Of a stretch of 64,000 bases of DNA, positions 31,631-44,300 are shown piece by piece. Within the stretch, counting starts at the first letter, position 1, and every line of letters starts with the position of its first letter. A model generated the notes under the pieces. The model was not told the origin of the DNA, ran no database searches, and saw only the letters and a list, made by a program, of their open reading frames with translations. The translations under genes were made by a program, and so were the position numbers. The stretch spans positions 102,394,366-102,458,365 of the forward strand of contig NC_090023.1 in the NCBI RefSeq assembly GCF_037176765.1, read 5' to 3'. The DNA is from Anolis sagrei. Lineage: Eukaryota; Chordata; Lepidosauria; Squamata; Anolidae.

Positions 31631-34525
31631 CAGGAGCAACTGGAGAAACTGCAAGTCACTTCTGGTATGAGAGAATTGGCTATTTTCCCAGGGGATGCCC
31701 GAATGTTTTACTGTCTTGTGGGAGGCTTATCTCATGTCCCTGCATGGGAAGCTGGAGCTGTCAGACAGGAGCTCACCCTATTCCTTTTCCTATGTCAGTT
31801 ACTCTGTGTTTGCAAACACTTGCTCAAAAAGCCACGCCTTGACTTTTTTCTGGAATGTTAAAAGGGAGGGGTACTGATGTGATACCCCTAGGAAGGGCAT
31901 TTCAACAAGCTTATGCATATCTACCTAGAAATTGTTATGGAGACATTCCAAATGCAAGCCATAGTTTTCAATCTGTCAGCGTTATTCAGAAAAAGGGACC
32001 ATTAAATGTTGGTTTGGAACTGTCTTGCAGGGAATGAATATATATTACTGTAAACTGTGATTTTAACATTTGATTAAACATAATTTGAGCTTGAATATAT
32101 AAATTGGCCTTCCTCAGTCTGGTATTAACTCATGCTAATGGGAGTTGTGGGTCATCCCAACTGGAGGGATCTAAGAAGTCGGAAATCTTGAAAGCACGGA
32201 GGTATTACTGTAAGACCAAGCATTTCGTGTGCATAGAATTCATTATGAATTTTTGCCTTTCTCCTGCAGTATCCACTATAGGATTTGGCTTTGTGTTGGG
32301 CTTGGCCTTTGGAGAAACCATCAAGCTGCTGCTTTGGGTTGTGTTTATAGACTGTGTAGGAGTTGGCCTCCTAATTGCAACTTTCATGTGGTAAGTCTGA
32401 TTAAAGCAACCTCAGTAGAAGTGAGTCTGGTTTTATATGCTTGAACTGTGTTGTATGCAACTTTATGATTGGAGAAGTACTTTTAAGTAAACATACTCAG
32501 GAAATTACTAGGGTTTGTTTTTTAATTATGTTTATAACCTGATGGCTAGATATTTAGTACTGTCCTAGCAACAGGACATCAGTTCAGCATTTGGTTAAAC
32601 AAAATGTTTACAATGAAATGTACAGGAAAAATGCTACCAGTTCTAATAACCATTGATTCTGAATGCAGCCATATAACTACTTGCAGCTGCTGTAGCTCAT
32701 TTGCTTCCTCTTTAGTCAGTATATTCATCTAATTATTGTGCATATCTATGCATACACTTGTCCAAGATAACATAGCGGCTAGAAAAGTGGGTTCTAGGGG
32801 TTATATTGTATCTTATATGGAAGTAAAAAAAACCTTTTATTTTGAAGAGAAGGTTATGGAAGTGAACATTTGCATTTCTGTTAGCCTGCTTCTGGAGAAT
32901 CAAATGTCTATGTATTCTTTATTGGTACTTTTACAGATTGGGTTTTGCAACAGATATAGTGACAATCAGTTTTAAACAGTTGATTTTAAGTTGAGATGAT
33001 ATTTATAGCTTATTTTATGTTCCGGCATTGAATGTTTGCCGTATATATGTTGTGCTCTGCCCTGAGTCCCCTCAGGGTGACAAAAGGCAAAATACAAATG
33101 CTTTAAGTAACAACAACAACCATCTTTTTCCATGTCTGTAATTGCAGCAAAAAGAATGATGGCATGTTATAGTGAAACTACCTGGCTTTGCCTGGTCATT
33201 TTAATATTTTGATCTTGAATTTTCTCTCTCCCGCAAAAGGTTCATCTCCAATAAGTATTTGACAAAGCATCAGAGCAGAGAGTATGAGGTGGAGTGGGGA
33301 TACGCCTTTGATGTTCACTTGAATGCCTTCTATCCACTTCTTGTCATTTTGCATTTCATACAGCTGTTTTTCATTCACTGTAAGTAAGCCTTCCTTTCCT
33401 TTACTACTTGCATCTTACTTGTTTTGCTTACTGTTGTGCTGTATTCTGATGCTATAAATTATTTTTTGCAGATGTAATTATGTTGGATTCATTTATTGGC
33501 TATTTCATTGGGAATACTTTCTGGCTGATTGCAATTAGTTATTACATCTATGTGACATTTCTAGGATATAGTGGTAAGTAATGATGGTGTTTTTTACCAC
33601 TTAATAATGGTAAAACTTTTCTGTGATTTCTCATGCAATATGTGAGTAAACCGGTATGGCAGTTTTTTTTACTTGCCTACAACAAAATATTTCCTCTCTT
33701 GGAAATTTCTAGATCCTCCAGGTGAGTCTGTAGTATGCTTCTGCCCAATGTTACTAGAGAGTCACTCTGGAAGACCAAGAGGTACCATCTCTAGGAATTA
33801 TATAGGTTTTCCAAGGCAGCTCTGTGCTAACTAACAGCAGAAATTGTTCATTTCAACGGAGCTTGATGTTATCCGGTGTCCCATTTCCACAGAAAGTTCA
33901 GAAATGTATGTCCTCTGGATATGAGGGTTGTACCTTCATAAAGACTTGACTGAAAGGTCTGGGAGCCAGAGGAAATCTTAATAGTAACTATGAAGGGTTG
34001 GTAATCACTATTATATCAGCTGCAGTGTGGAAATGCCTTGCAATGACTCTATCTTACATTCCATTTTTTATTGTCCTATTTTGAAGACACTTCATAAGCT
34101 ATAACTTCACAGATCAGACAGGACCTGCCTGTATGGAAAACCAATTAGACATTACTACTTATTAATATCTACTTTTGTTCCACTTCATGCACCCTTGATC
34201 TAACCTTGAATTTGATACTGTAAAGGAGTAGCAAATGCTTTGCAGGCCTACCTTTTATTGAAGGCTGGTTTCTCTTTGGCGTTCTTTGGGTGACAAGAGA
34301 CTCACAAACTGAGATTTTCGTGTGATTCCTTGTGATTAAATTTGTCAGTGCATTCTGTACTCTGAGGAAATGTTCCTTGCTCTTTCAGCCTTGCCATTCC
34401 TGAAGAACACAGTTGTCCTCCTGTACCCATTTGCTCTTCATATCCTGCTCTACGTGGTTTCATTGGCCATGGGATGGAACTTCACAAAAGCGCTTTGTGT
34501 TTTCTATACATACAGAGTGAAATAA
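30523..34525 (+). CDS. UNC50: UNC50 inner nuclear/Golgi membrane RNA-binding homologue
   Basis: Coding exons 30523-30802, 32270-32390, 33240-33379, 33472-33573 and 34389-34525, all GT-AG, joining to 259 aa, the same length as human. UNC50 is a multi-pass Golgi/ER protein (yeast Gmh1 family) linked to nicotinic receptor trafficking and to recruiting the Arf exchange factor GBF1. Visible landmarks: a basic N-terminal region with AARHTAGAKRYKYLRRLF (residues 22-39), YRKQTKDQWARDDPAF (69-84), and hydrophobic segments at about 84-108, 111-137, 162-186, 188-211 and 222-245. The C-terminus is FYTYRVK. The start at 30523 gives MLPTTSLNS, matching the known N-terminus; the acceptor AG at 30517-30518 lies four bases upstream. 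A non-coding first exon near 25.7 kb is inferred. All residues expected from the mammalian protein are in place, so the gene looks intact. Confidence 0.96.
31080..31325 (-). repeat. Possible L1 3' UTR fragment
   Basis: Minus strand A-rich with a simple TTTATTATT end. A weak match in style only; no coding part. Confidence 0.25.
31588..31629. repeat. (GT)n microsatellite
   Basis: About 20 perfect GT units directly abutting the SINE that starts at 31631. In UNC50 intron 2. Confidence 0.95.
31631..31785 (-). mobile_element. tRNA-SINE, head lost
   Basis: GAGAAACTGCAAGTCACTTC, GTATGAGAGAATTGGCTATT and GTGGGAGGCTTATCTCATG match the SINE at 55010. The tRNA head side ends near CAGGAGCTCACCC. Confidence 0.65.
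33010..33122 (+). repeat. L2-like LINE 3' tail
   Basis: GGCATTGAATGTTTGCCGTA, GTGCTCTGCCCTGAGTCCCC and a (AAC)n tail; the same end is at 57750-57863. In UNC50 intron 3. Confidence 0.7.
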
Positions 34526-34639
34526 ACCAAACTCCGTGAATGAGTTGTTGCCCCTCTTGTACAAATGCCAGGATAGGTGAGACAAAGATGCTTTTGTAAA
34601 ATAATGTAAATAATTTGATCTTCACTGTAGATCAGTGTG

Positions 34640-34645
34640 AATAAA
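34640..34645 (+). terminator. UNC50 polyadenylation signal
   Basis: AATAAA 115 bp after the stop codon. A second AATAAA follows at 34746-34751. Either could be used. Confidence 0.65.
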
Positions 34646-35154
34646 TATTAAATTTTTGAAAAGATGTATTTAACAGTTGTGAACTTATGAAAATTCTGTA
34701 TTCTTCTGCATTCCCTTCTTCCTGGAAACAGTTGTATATCTCTGTAATAAAGGTTTTTTAAAAAATACATTATGTATGACTTGGACGAGTAATAAGTTAT
34801 TTGGAAGCCTGGTAAATGTCCTTCCCCAAAAAATACTTTTAAGTTGCTTGCTTTAGTTTTGTCTCTCAAGATGTTTCCATTTTACTTGCAAAATATGTAG
34901 ACTTCCTTTGCTTCTTTATGCCTTAGCTCATCTAGACAGGGATTCTTAAAGTTTTTCAACATGTGATTCCATGCACAAGAAATGTTTATGTGAACCCCAG
35001 GTATAGAGGTATATAAAATAGGTAAACGGGTCAAACTTTTTTGAATGTCAAATGGTTAAGTCTGTGGATAGGGAGAACCAATTGTACCACAGCAATAATA
35101 ATTAGGCCATGTGTAACTTCCAAGTACATAAAATAAAATCCCTTAAGTAAAATA

Positions 35155-35332
35155 CAGTGGCCCTCAGTATCTGCCAGGGTTTGGTTCCAGGACCCATAGT
35201 GGATACCAAAATCCCATGATATACAAGGGTGTGGTGAAAGGATGTGCCTTAAAATGGCAAAGTCAAAGTTCAATATTATTTACATATACATATATTAAAG
35301 CTGTGAATGGTTTGTGGGTGCAGAGGGACCAT
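35155..35332. mobile_element. Tigger-like MITE
   Basis: CAGTGGCCCTCAGTATCTGC, GGTTTGGTTCCAGGACCC and GGATACCAAAATCCCATG are hallmark Tigger end words; TA precedes the start. The right end GTGCAGAGGGACC is decayed. Confidence 0.65.
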
Positions 35333-35439
35333 CCTATTGCAAGTCAATTGTGCAGGAAGATTAAGGTTCAGAAAAATAAAAATCAAGAGTACAGTTAGAG
35401 AGAAAGAAGTGCAGTAAATGCCTGGAGGAGCTGGTGGGG

Positions 35440-36201
35440 TTCCTTCTCCCTTACATACCTTCACCCTTCAATGGTTTTTTAAAAAGTTTTTTTAATTGTA
35501 TAATACATAGAAACATACCAAATTTGAAATTAACATTTAAAATACCAGAATTTTGTTTGGTTCCGCTTTTGATTTTAATAGTTCTAGAATTGGATCCATT
35601 TACTATTACTACAGCTTGATTATCTTTATACAGTTCATTAATTACTCCACACATCTTTTTTCCTAAGTTACTCTCCTCGCATAGGTTAGCCAAATAATTA
35701 TGATTATATTGTATCAAATGCTTTGTAAACGTCTAATCTTATTAAAAGTAATTTTGTTTTCTCCCTAGTTGCATGGTTGATTATATTTATGATGTTTCTA
35801 ATTGGGTCCGCTATCTTTCCTTTTATAATAAAGCCATACTGATCTTCCTCAATTAGAGTGGTAATTAACTCTTTCAACCTATTTGCTATTATTTTTGTGA
35901 ATATTTTGTAGTCCACGCTGCATAAAGTAATAGGCCTATAGGAGTTAGGGTCAGTCCCCTCTTTGTTTGGTTTTAAAATTGTTATAATTTCAGATTTTTT
36001 CCATGTCTCTGGAATTAATTTATTTTCCATGATTTCATTATATAGTTTTAGTAAGTTAGGGATGACTTCCTTTTGAAATTATTTTATAGAAATTTGTAGT
36101 AAGCCCAATGGGGCCTGGTGAAGAATTTATTTTTAAGTTTTTTATTACCTCCTCTATTTCATCGCTAGTTATGTTCCTGTCCAGTGTTGCTTGGGATAGA
36201 G
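35440..36201 (-). pseudogene. L1 LINE reverse transcriptase fragment
   Basis: The minus frame 35704-36030 encodes IPETWKKSEIITILKPNKEG, SYRPITLCSVDYKIFTKII, NRLKELITTLIEEDQYGF and IRLDVYKAFDTI, the N-terminal RT blocks of L1 ORF2. The next part continues in another frame (35451-35717, GSNSRTIKIKSGTKQ), so at least one shift is present. The YADD block is missing. It is truncated at the right by the hAT element at 36202. Confidence 0.85.
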
Positions 36202-36265
36202 CAGGGGTCCCCAAACTTTTTAAACAGGGGGCCAGATTACTGTCCCTCAGACCATTGGAGGGCCG

Positions 36266-36327
<62 letters not shown>

Positions 36328-36330
36328 GTG
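36202..36330. mobile_element. hAT element family E, left end
   Basis: CAGGGGTCCCCAAACTTTTT and GGGCCAGATTACTGTCCCTC match the ends of the element at 55212; a long (TA)n run (36268-36322) follows. The remainder to the right is unclear. Confidence 0.65.
36268..36322. repeat. (TA)n microsatellite
   Basis: Perfect TA run of about 27 units, likely unstable and a likely assembly weak point. Confidence 0.95.
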
Positions 36331-36539
36331 ACCAAATTCCTATGCACACTGCACATGTCTTATTTTGCTACTGTTATGAATTGTAATGTAAATATCTGAT
36401 ATGCAGGATGTATTTTTTTTGTTACAATCTGAACATAAAGCATAGTGATTAATCACAAAAACATAAATATAGGAAATAAATCGATATAAATAAAATGTAA
36501 CGTTTGTTTGTGGGATTAACAGGACTCAAAATCCACTGG

Positions 36540-36795
36540 ACACCTAACAACCCAATGTATGTCCTTCACTAAAAAAAATGATTTTGTCATTTGGGAGTTG
36601 TAGTTGCTGAGATTTATAGGTCACCTACAATCAAAGAGCATCCTGAACCTCACCAAGGATGGAATTGAACCAAATTTGACACACAGTTCTCCCATGACCA
36701 ACAGAAAATACTAGTAGGGCTTGGTGAGCAGTGTCCTTTGGTTTTGGCATTGTAGTTCACCTACATCCAAAGATCACTGTGGATTCCTGAATTAA
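36540..36795. repeat. Unclassified repeat with internal duplication
   Basis: The words GGGAGTTGTAGTTGCTGAG, TCACCTACAATCAAAGAGC and ATGACCAACAGAAAATACTA recur in diverged form within the block (GTAGTTCACCTACATCCAAA near 36755). The words are familiar from lizard interspersed DNA elements; the class is uncertain. Confidence 0.5.
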
Positions 36796-37337
36796 TGCAA
36801 TATGTACTTGGTTTTCCTTTAACAGTTTGGATAATTTGTCTCTCTTAACTGGTCCGTCATTATGGTTCATCCTTCAATGATTTGCCTTTCCTCACCCCTC
36901 TTCCTTTTCCTTTCCCCCTCTGTTGCCAGGTAGCTTCTTTCTGTCATCCATCCATGTGGTCATTTGCCTAGGGTGGGACCGTTTCTCTTTCCTTAGTAGT
37001 TAAATCTGGGCTTTTTCTCCACCCCCTGCCCCTTTTGATAACAGCAACAGCCGCTACAGATCTTACTTTGCAAGGCGTGGGAAGCCTTTCACAATCCCAA
37101 CATTGAGCTAAGGGGACCCCATCTGGGTCGGGATCCACAGTTTTGAAAGCTCTGATTTAGAGAAAACTCAGGAAAGGCATAATACATATAGGGGCTCAAT
37201 ATAGGTATTCCACTGTTGTGAAGGAAACAATAGTGCCCCTCCCTTTCAAATGTAGTCAAGACCAGACTTGAAAAGGTTAAGATGTGGACCCAGATTAGTT
37301 GTATTATGCATTATGCATTTGTATAGAATCGCTATCC

Positions 37338-38058
37338 ATTTCTATTTGTTTCATTCATATGGCCCTGTTTCGTTTTTGAGCGCCGCTTCTGAAAACGGGT
37401 GCCTTTCCGAATGGGCGTTTTTGTTCCGCATCTGAAATAATGACATTTTTTTGCTTCCCCTTTCCTCAAGTTTTAGGGCTGAAAATCGCCACACACGGAG
37501 GACATATCTGCCAGGTGCAGAGATAGAAAGTGATTGAAGTTTTGAGATAGAGATTGAAGGTTTGATAGAGAGATAGTGGATTTCAAAGGTGGAGAAATTA
37601 TTCTACTGAAGGCCAACAATTAGTTTCATTTGAGAAATAATTATTTCAAAAAATAAAATTCAGAAGGCAGAATACCCACAGAGAGAAATATATCAGAAGT
37701 AGATGTAAGGAATGCAAATATAGTACTAGAGAGGGAGGTAAAGAGAGTGATTCTGAAGAGTTTTCCTTTTGGTTGAATTGCTATTACAGTAATATAATTG
37801 TAATTAATATCTTTCACAAGGCTTCTTAGGGATAGGAGAGGAAGGGAGAAGAAAACAAAATTAGGGTGACCTTGACTAAGGCTCTGTGAGCCACCCAAAG
37901 ATTTTAAAAGTAAAGGAAAGAGAAGAAAAAGAATCTGAGCAGCGAGCAAAGAGATACCTCAAAGCCCCTTTTCATTTCACTATTATTTTTGTACTGTTTT
38001 GTGCCATCCGAATGAAACAAACAGAAAAAAACACACAAAATAAATGGATGAAATGGTA
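37338..38058. mobile_element. Candidate MITE with inverted ends
   Basis: ATTTCTATTTGTTTCATTC near 37342 and GAATGAAACAAACAG near 38018 are inverted copies about 690 bp apart, with a CpG-containing interior (GTTTCGTTTTTGAGCGCCGC near 37369). No target duplication was confirmed. Confidence 0.4.
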
Positions 38059-38352
38059 ACCAGGCCCATGATTGCAGATTAGGGTGCTTCTAATATTTTA
38101 TGGAAGATCCTGTATATGAGATTATGATTTCACATCTTTCCTGCGCAAAATATTGTTAGACGTGACAGAAGAAATAGGGACAGGTACACTGTTGGGAAGT
38201 TATGTCACTGTATACAGGATCTTACTGTACTATCAATTATGGTGACATGCAATGCTAAATAACAGTTTACTTAGAGCTGAAAACTCTGAAATCTCTATGT
38301 AAATTCATCGTTTTTACTAACTTTAAGAATTACCAGACACATTTTTAAAATA

Positions 38353-40967
38353 TTTATTTCAAATCTTACATGGGCAGCTGTGGCACATAGCACATTGATG
38401 AAAGGCACAGTTAACATGATCCAATTAGGTTTTCAAACATAGCAGCAAGATTAACAAAAGTCAAAATCTCGCTCTAAAAGAAAAAAAAAAGACAGCAAGC
38501 ACTGTAAATGGCTGATGGAAAAATGGAGTGTCAGAGAAATGCTGGCTGCAGCACTAAAGTTGCAAATTCCACCAAAGTATGAACAGGAACACAACAGCAA
38601 AGCACTGATTGAGAAAGGGAATAGGGAATTTCTAACATTTTAAAAAACAGTAATCCAGTTACTATGGATAATCAACTACTCAGTTCTTAAAATGATTTCC
38701 TAGGAAAAGTCTAACTAAGAGGAACTCTCAAACCATCCAGTTGTCTTTATTAGTCACTGTTAAGGCTAACATATTCAAACCTTGGCAACTACCATAATTC
38801 AAGTAAAGCACAAATCTGTTTGATTCCTCTAGTAGAGGAAGTAATTATTTGTGAGGCTTGTTGTGTCTTAGTATAATTGGCGGGACAGGAAAAGGATAAA
38901 TATACCTGGCCTGCAAGTAAATGATTGAAATAACAGTAGCTGGTTTGCAAGTGGAAGGGAAGAAGGAATCAAAGGTGGCAGCTATTAAGATCCTAATTTT
39001 TACAGGAAACATTTTAGCACCAAAGTTGATCTGGGTACCTCTTCATCAACAATAATCTGAAACAGGAATTTTTAAAACACTTCCACTGCTGGAAGTTACA
39101 TGTTAATTAGTGTCAATAATTGAGCTTGCTGTTATTTTAAGATAGTGTAAAGCACAAAACCATCAGGGCCTGTCTTGTCACACCAAGACTTCGTTACCAT
39201 AATTCAGGAACATTTCTATTTAATTCATTTTAATTCTGTTCTTCTTTTGTAAAAATCTACTAGTTTTATCTGATTTTAGAAGAAGCAAGAAAATGTAAGT
39301 TCATTGTGGAAACATCTTGAACTATCTGATGCCTGACTACATTACTTCACCTACTTCTCGATAAGGAGTCTAATGACAGCAAAATAGGCAGACACCTAAT
39401 CACACTATCATTACTACTGCGTGATTGTGACTGTCAAGCAAAGGCAAGACAGATACTTTTTGGCATAAGCTTACATCCAAGACAGAGTATCTAAGAATTA
39501 TCTCATGACACAAGCTACAATAATTTGCGTAAATTTTCTTTACCACGTGTGATTGAAGTGCAGGTGAGGCTAAAAAGCTTAGCTTTCCATATCTTTGTTG
39601 GGTTAAGGAAATAACACAAATTTGGTTTGCATTACTAGCTTAGTTATTGCATGTCTACTGTGCTCCGTGGCACAAAGTGCTCGAATTGCCTCTCCCCAAA
39701 GCTATTGACATTTTTTTCCCTTGGAAGTTCAGAAAGTGACAAACATTAGGCTCATATGAGCTCTCAAGGTTCAATCAATTAGAGTGAAATGTTTTAAGCA
39801 AGGGATGAGCCTCTTAAATGAAAAGGGGATTCATTTAAGCATGTAAATATTAAAAAACAGCTCAGTCAATATCCTTCTGTCCTATTTTTCTTGTTACAAT
39901 CCCTAAAGAAAACAATCAGTGGCAAATTGTTCCAAAATACTGAATAGAGATCATACAAAAGGAGTCACAAAGCAAAATGAAAACAGGCAGACATGCTTTT
40001 CTTTCAGAGGAATTAACTTGGCAACATTTCAGAAAACTCATCAATGATTTAACATATCAAAATCCCTCTGTAATCAATCAAATCTAAGATCACTGCGGAT
40101 GTCATACACCCTACTAAAGTAGAAAAATCCTCAATATGCGAAGATTAAACTTGTTGATATTTTATGAGCAATGTTCTTCAAAATCCTTGCACATACCTTG
40201 CTTATTATGCCTTCAAACAACCTAGCCTAGATTTAGGGCCCATTGGCATCAATGAGGATTGTCCACAAGAGCTTTTGAATTGACTGTGTCCTTGGTGTGA
40301 TACAAAAGTGCTTCATTTGCAAACTCAAACAATTCTGATCATGGCAGTATATTATAAAATATGGTTACTTCATTATCAAAGGAAAATGTAGAATTAACTC
40401 AAGAAGCAAGGTCATTCGTTTTTTTAAAAAACGGCATCAAGTTATTACCTGCATAAAAATATGTATTTTTCAAATCATTTAATAAATTAAATATCCCTAA
40501 TGGTTTTGAATATAGATCCCTGATCATCTATAAAAGAGGGTTTGCATTAGCAAAATAAATGGACCTTCAAAAAGTACCCCCTTCATAAAATGTATTTAAA
40601 CAACTATATATATATATATATATTCTCATCTTTAAGGAATGTAACAATATGTACAACTTTTACATAGCAAGTCCTATCACAGGTGGATAAGTTGACAAGA
40701 TTGCGGTGATCCTTAGGCAACAAAGTCATGTTCGGATGGAGAAACCATGGATCTAGATAAATAATACCAGCTGAGAATCGGTTTTTAGACTGCAAAAAAC
40801 TCTTCTTGCTGGGTCAGTCTTCTCATCTACAGTAGATTTCACAGGAGGTAGGGTTTCAGTGAAAGACTAGTTGGAAATAAGGTGCATGCTCACTGTCTTC
40901 ACTCTGCTGTTTGGAATTTTGTAGATTTTTTCCCCCAAACACAAAAAATCTTCTTTCTTCTCCTTCA
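38353..40967 (-). other. MGAT4A 3' UTR
   Basis: About 2.6 kb after the MGAT4A stop with no recognised LINE, SINE or MITE, in contrast to the crowded introns. An AATAAA on the minus strand at 38353-38358 is a plausible distal polyadenylation signal. AT-rich with several ATTTA-type words. The end is inferred. Confidence 0.6.
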
Positions 40968-41280
40968 TCAGTTGGGGATCTTTTTAATATGAATCTGCAA
41001 TACAGAGTTGATTTGTAGTTGATGTTAAAGTGGTTTATTAAAGAAGGACCAAACAATCAAAGCCTGGAAAAGATCTGCTTGCAACTCTCGTACACCCACT
41101 GATCCCTCGACATTTGCAAGTTCAACTTTTTCAGATCTGATTATTGACGGATTTGAATAATATAGTTTTTCTAGGAATTTCTAGGTTTTTGTTACTGTAT
41201 TGTAATGCATTTCTGGGCTTGGCCTCATGTAAGCCGCCCCGAGTCCCCTTTGGGGAGATGGCCGCAGGGTATAAATAAAG

Positions 41281-41329
<49 letters not shown>

Positions 41330-44300
41330 TCTAATATGGTCATGGACTTGCACTGGAGAACCTACAAATTCTTAAAGAGATGTTCTTTCAGATAAAATAT
41401 AGCCCTTCTTATTTGCAGTTTTCCCACTATCATGGGGGTCCTATGCCCTAACTCCAATAAATGTGGAGAGCTGACCATACAATAAAAACAACTAACTGCA
41501 ATTTCCAGACAGCTAGAATCTGCTGTTTAAGGCAGATGTCCTAATCTACTCTGAAGCCATCTTTGGATCCAATCCAATGAACTTAACACATCATTGTGTG
41601 ACAGTCCCCCTTTCAGCAAAAGCATGCATGTGTTGGTGAAATATCCCAAAGTCAGCCAGTACTAAATTCCATATACAGCATCATCATCACTCAGCACATG
41701 ACATCTGTGGCTTGGTGGTACAATAAGAGTGACATAAGCTTCACATACACACAATGCAAATTACACTGAGAACACACATGATATCACAGGGTTGCTAGTC
41801 TGAATACAGGACAGAATGCCTACATCTTCAATATTCACAGTACAAGCAAGATGTAGCATCCAGGCAAAACTATACAACTCACTTCTCACCCACCCCTTCA
41901 AAACCAACTTTTTGTGCTTGCAGCTAGCACAATATGGTTACTAGAGAACGGGGTGGTAAAGCCTATAGTGGTTCTCAGCCTGTGGGTCCCCAGGTGTTTT
42001 GGCTTATAACTCCCAGAAATCCCAGCCAGTTTACAACTGTTAGGATTTCTGGGAGTTGAAGGCCAAAACATCTGGGGACCCACAGGTTGAGAACCACTGT
42101 TGTAAAGGATAAGACATCACAAAGGTCAATCTGGCAGGACTTTATGCTACGTCTTCCCATTCTATTATCTGTAAACCATTAAAGACACGGGAGTCCTGTT
42201 ATTCATTCAACCTGATGGCCCTAGGATGCCATAAAAGATTTATTATGGAAGTGACTTTGAGCTGGACAGTTTTGCACCAGTAGTTATACAAAACACTCTT
42301 GTTTGACTCCTACCTCGTTTAGAATTGCCCAGACAGAGGAGTTCTGTATGACTAAGAGACGGACAGCTGCAATCGGATTTAAACTGGAATCAACCGCTCC
42401 TTCTGCTCTACCATTTTCAAACTTGCCTTCAAAGAAAGAAAAGTCAATCTAACTAGGAGCATATAAAATACATCCAGAACATCACTTAAATTTCACTTGT
42501 AACTCTACTCAAATTAGGACTGGGTTTTCATGAGAGTAACCTCTTGTAATTATATCCAGGACAACAATAAGTAGCCAAAAGGTTGGTGTGCCTGGAGGAC
42601 AAACTAAATTTGCTTTTTGACAAAATGAATGTTTGTGTACTAGAATGAAAGTAATGCTTTAAAGAGCTAGGAGGCATAATTTTAAAAAGAAGTATATTGC
42701 ATCTAAGTAATCTGGATTTCAATTGAAAATAACAGTTTAAAACGTACCTGGAAAATATATATACAGTGCAGCTCTAACTAGAACTTTGTTATAAGTTGTG
42801 CAAATGTTTTCATATGCTTAGTACTGGATATTTCCATTGTCAACTAAAATCATATTTCTTTGTCTAACCGTTTTCCTTATTGTTTCCTTGCTATCTGTTG
42901 TCGTTCATTTTTAACTATTTTATTGATTGCCCAGATTTAGTGTATCATTTTTAGCAACTGAGTTTATTTTATCAGTTTTGTTTGTAAACCAATTTGAGGT
43001 ACTGTTTGTAAATAAAATTGATATATTAATTTACAACCATACATTAGCTAGGAGTTAATAGCATGAATAAATTAGTTAATTTAACCCATTTTTATTGTGT
43101 GTGTGTGTGTGTATACACACATACATACTTTGAGCAGTTTTGAATTTTCTTAGGCTCTTATAGTTGCCAGGAAAACTGTAACATATATAGGATAGTCAGC
43201 CAGGTGAAGAACTAAATAGAGTTTTTGGGAGCTATGAATAATTAAATAGTTCAGGATCCATCTAATCATATATTAATAAACCTCTACTTGTTTATTCTTT
43301 TTTCCAACTGTGCTGGGCTTTTCCGGTTAAAATTTGGTAGTTTTAATCACAATTACAACAGTGAATTTAGTGAACTACACATCTAGTTGTTCACAAAGGG
43401 ATCGCCTTGAAGGCCAGAGAGGGAGCTTGAGGGAAAAGGGGAGTAATAGGAGCTCAAAAGCTTGGAACGGCAAGGTCAGCCTGGAAAGGAGATCCATCAC
43501 AGTTACCTATTCTGAAATATCCATCTTCTAATCGCTTCTCTTTGGTTTCTTTGCTTAACTCAAGCTCTTCAGTCTGAAACAAGATGGAAAAATGTAAGAC
43601 CAGCTAATTATTATCATGCATTAAGATTCAGCACACATTAGGCTCTGTGATTCCACACTTATATGTTGAATCGAACCTGCCTCTTCCTTTAGTGGATGCC
43701 GTTTAAAGCAAGACATTGTGTAAGTGAAATGGCAGGGTCAGTTTTCAATAAGCAGAACTTGGGAAAGTCATTTTTTCAAATATCCCCTCCAGAATGCCTC
43801 AGCCAGGATGACCACTGGCTCTGCTAGTTAGAAGATTCAATAAATGGGTTTTGCAAAGAAACGTTACCGGCATTTAGGAACATGTGATTTAATACACAGA
43901 CATAATGGTAGGAAATAGGTTATGTCACATTAGTGTGTTATGTCCCCACCATGGTCCCCTGGGATGTTGGGGAACTGAAATCAATCTCAAGCCCAGATGT
44001 GTCCACCTCGATATACTGTCTAGGACTGCAGCATAAACAAGAGTGACTGAACTAGATATAAATTTCCCCTGCTGTTATCCCCTATTTTTACCTTCTTTTG
44101 TATAGTAACCTCCTTGAAGGCAGGGAATTACCTTTGTGTTTCCCTGAATGCCTTTCACACTCATGGCACTGAATGACGAAGAATATATTAAGCAGAAGTG
44201 GAAGGGAATATATGCATCACTGGTGCTTGTGACCTGCCTTGTACCAATACCCAAAAAGTCTTGATTGTCCTATCAAAGCACGGATGGTATATTTGAGCAT

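Noticed and set aside
36184-36399. Frame with repeated Ile-Tyr
   Set aside because: Translation of a (TA)n microsatellite.
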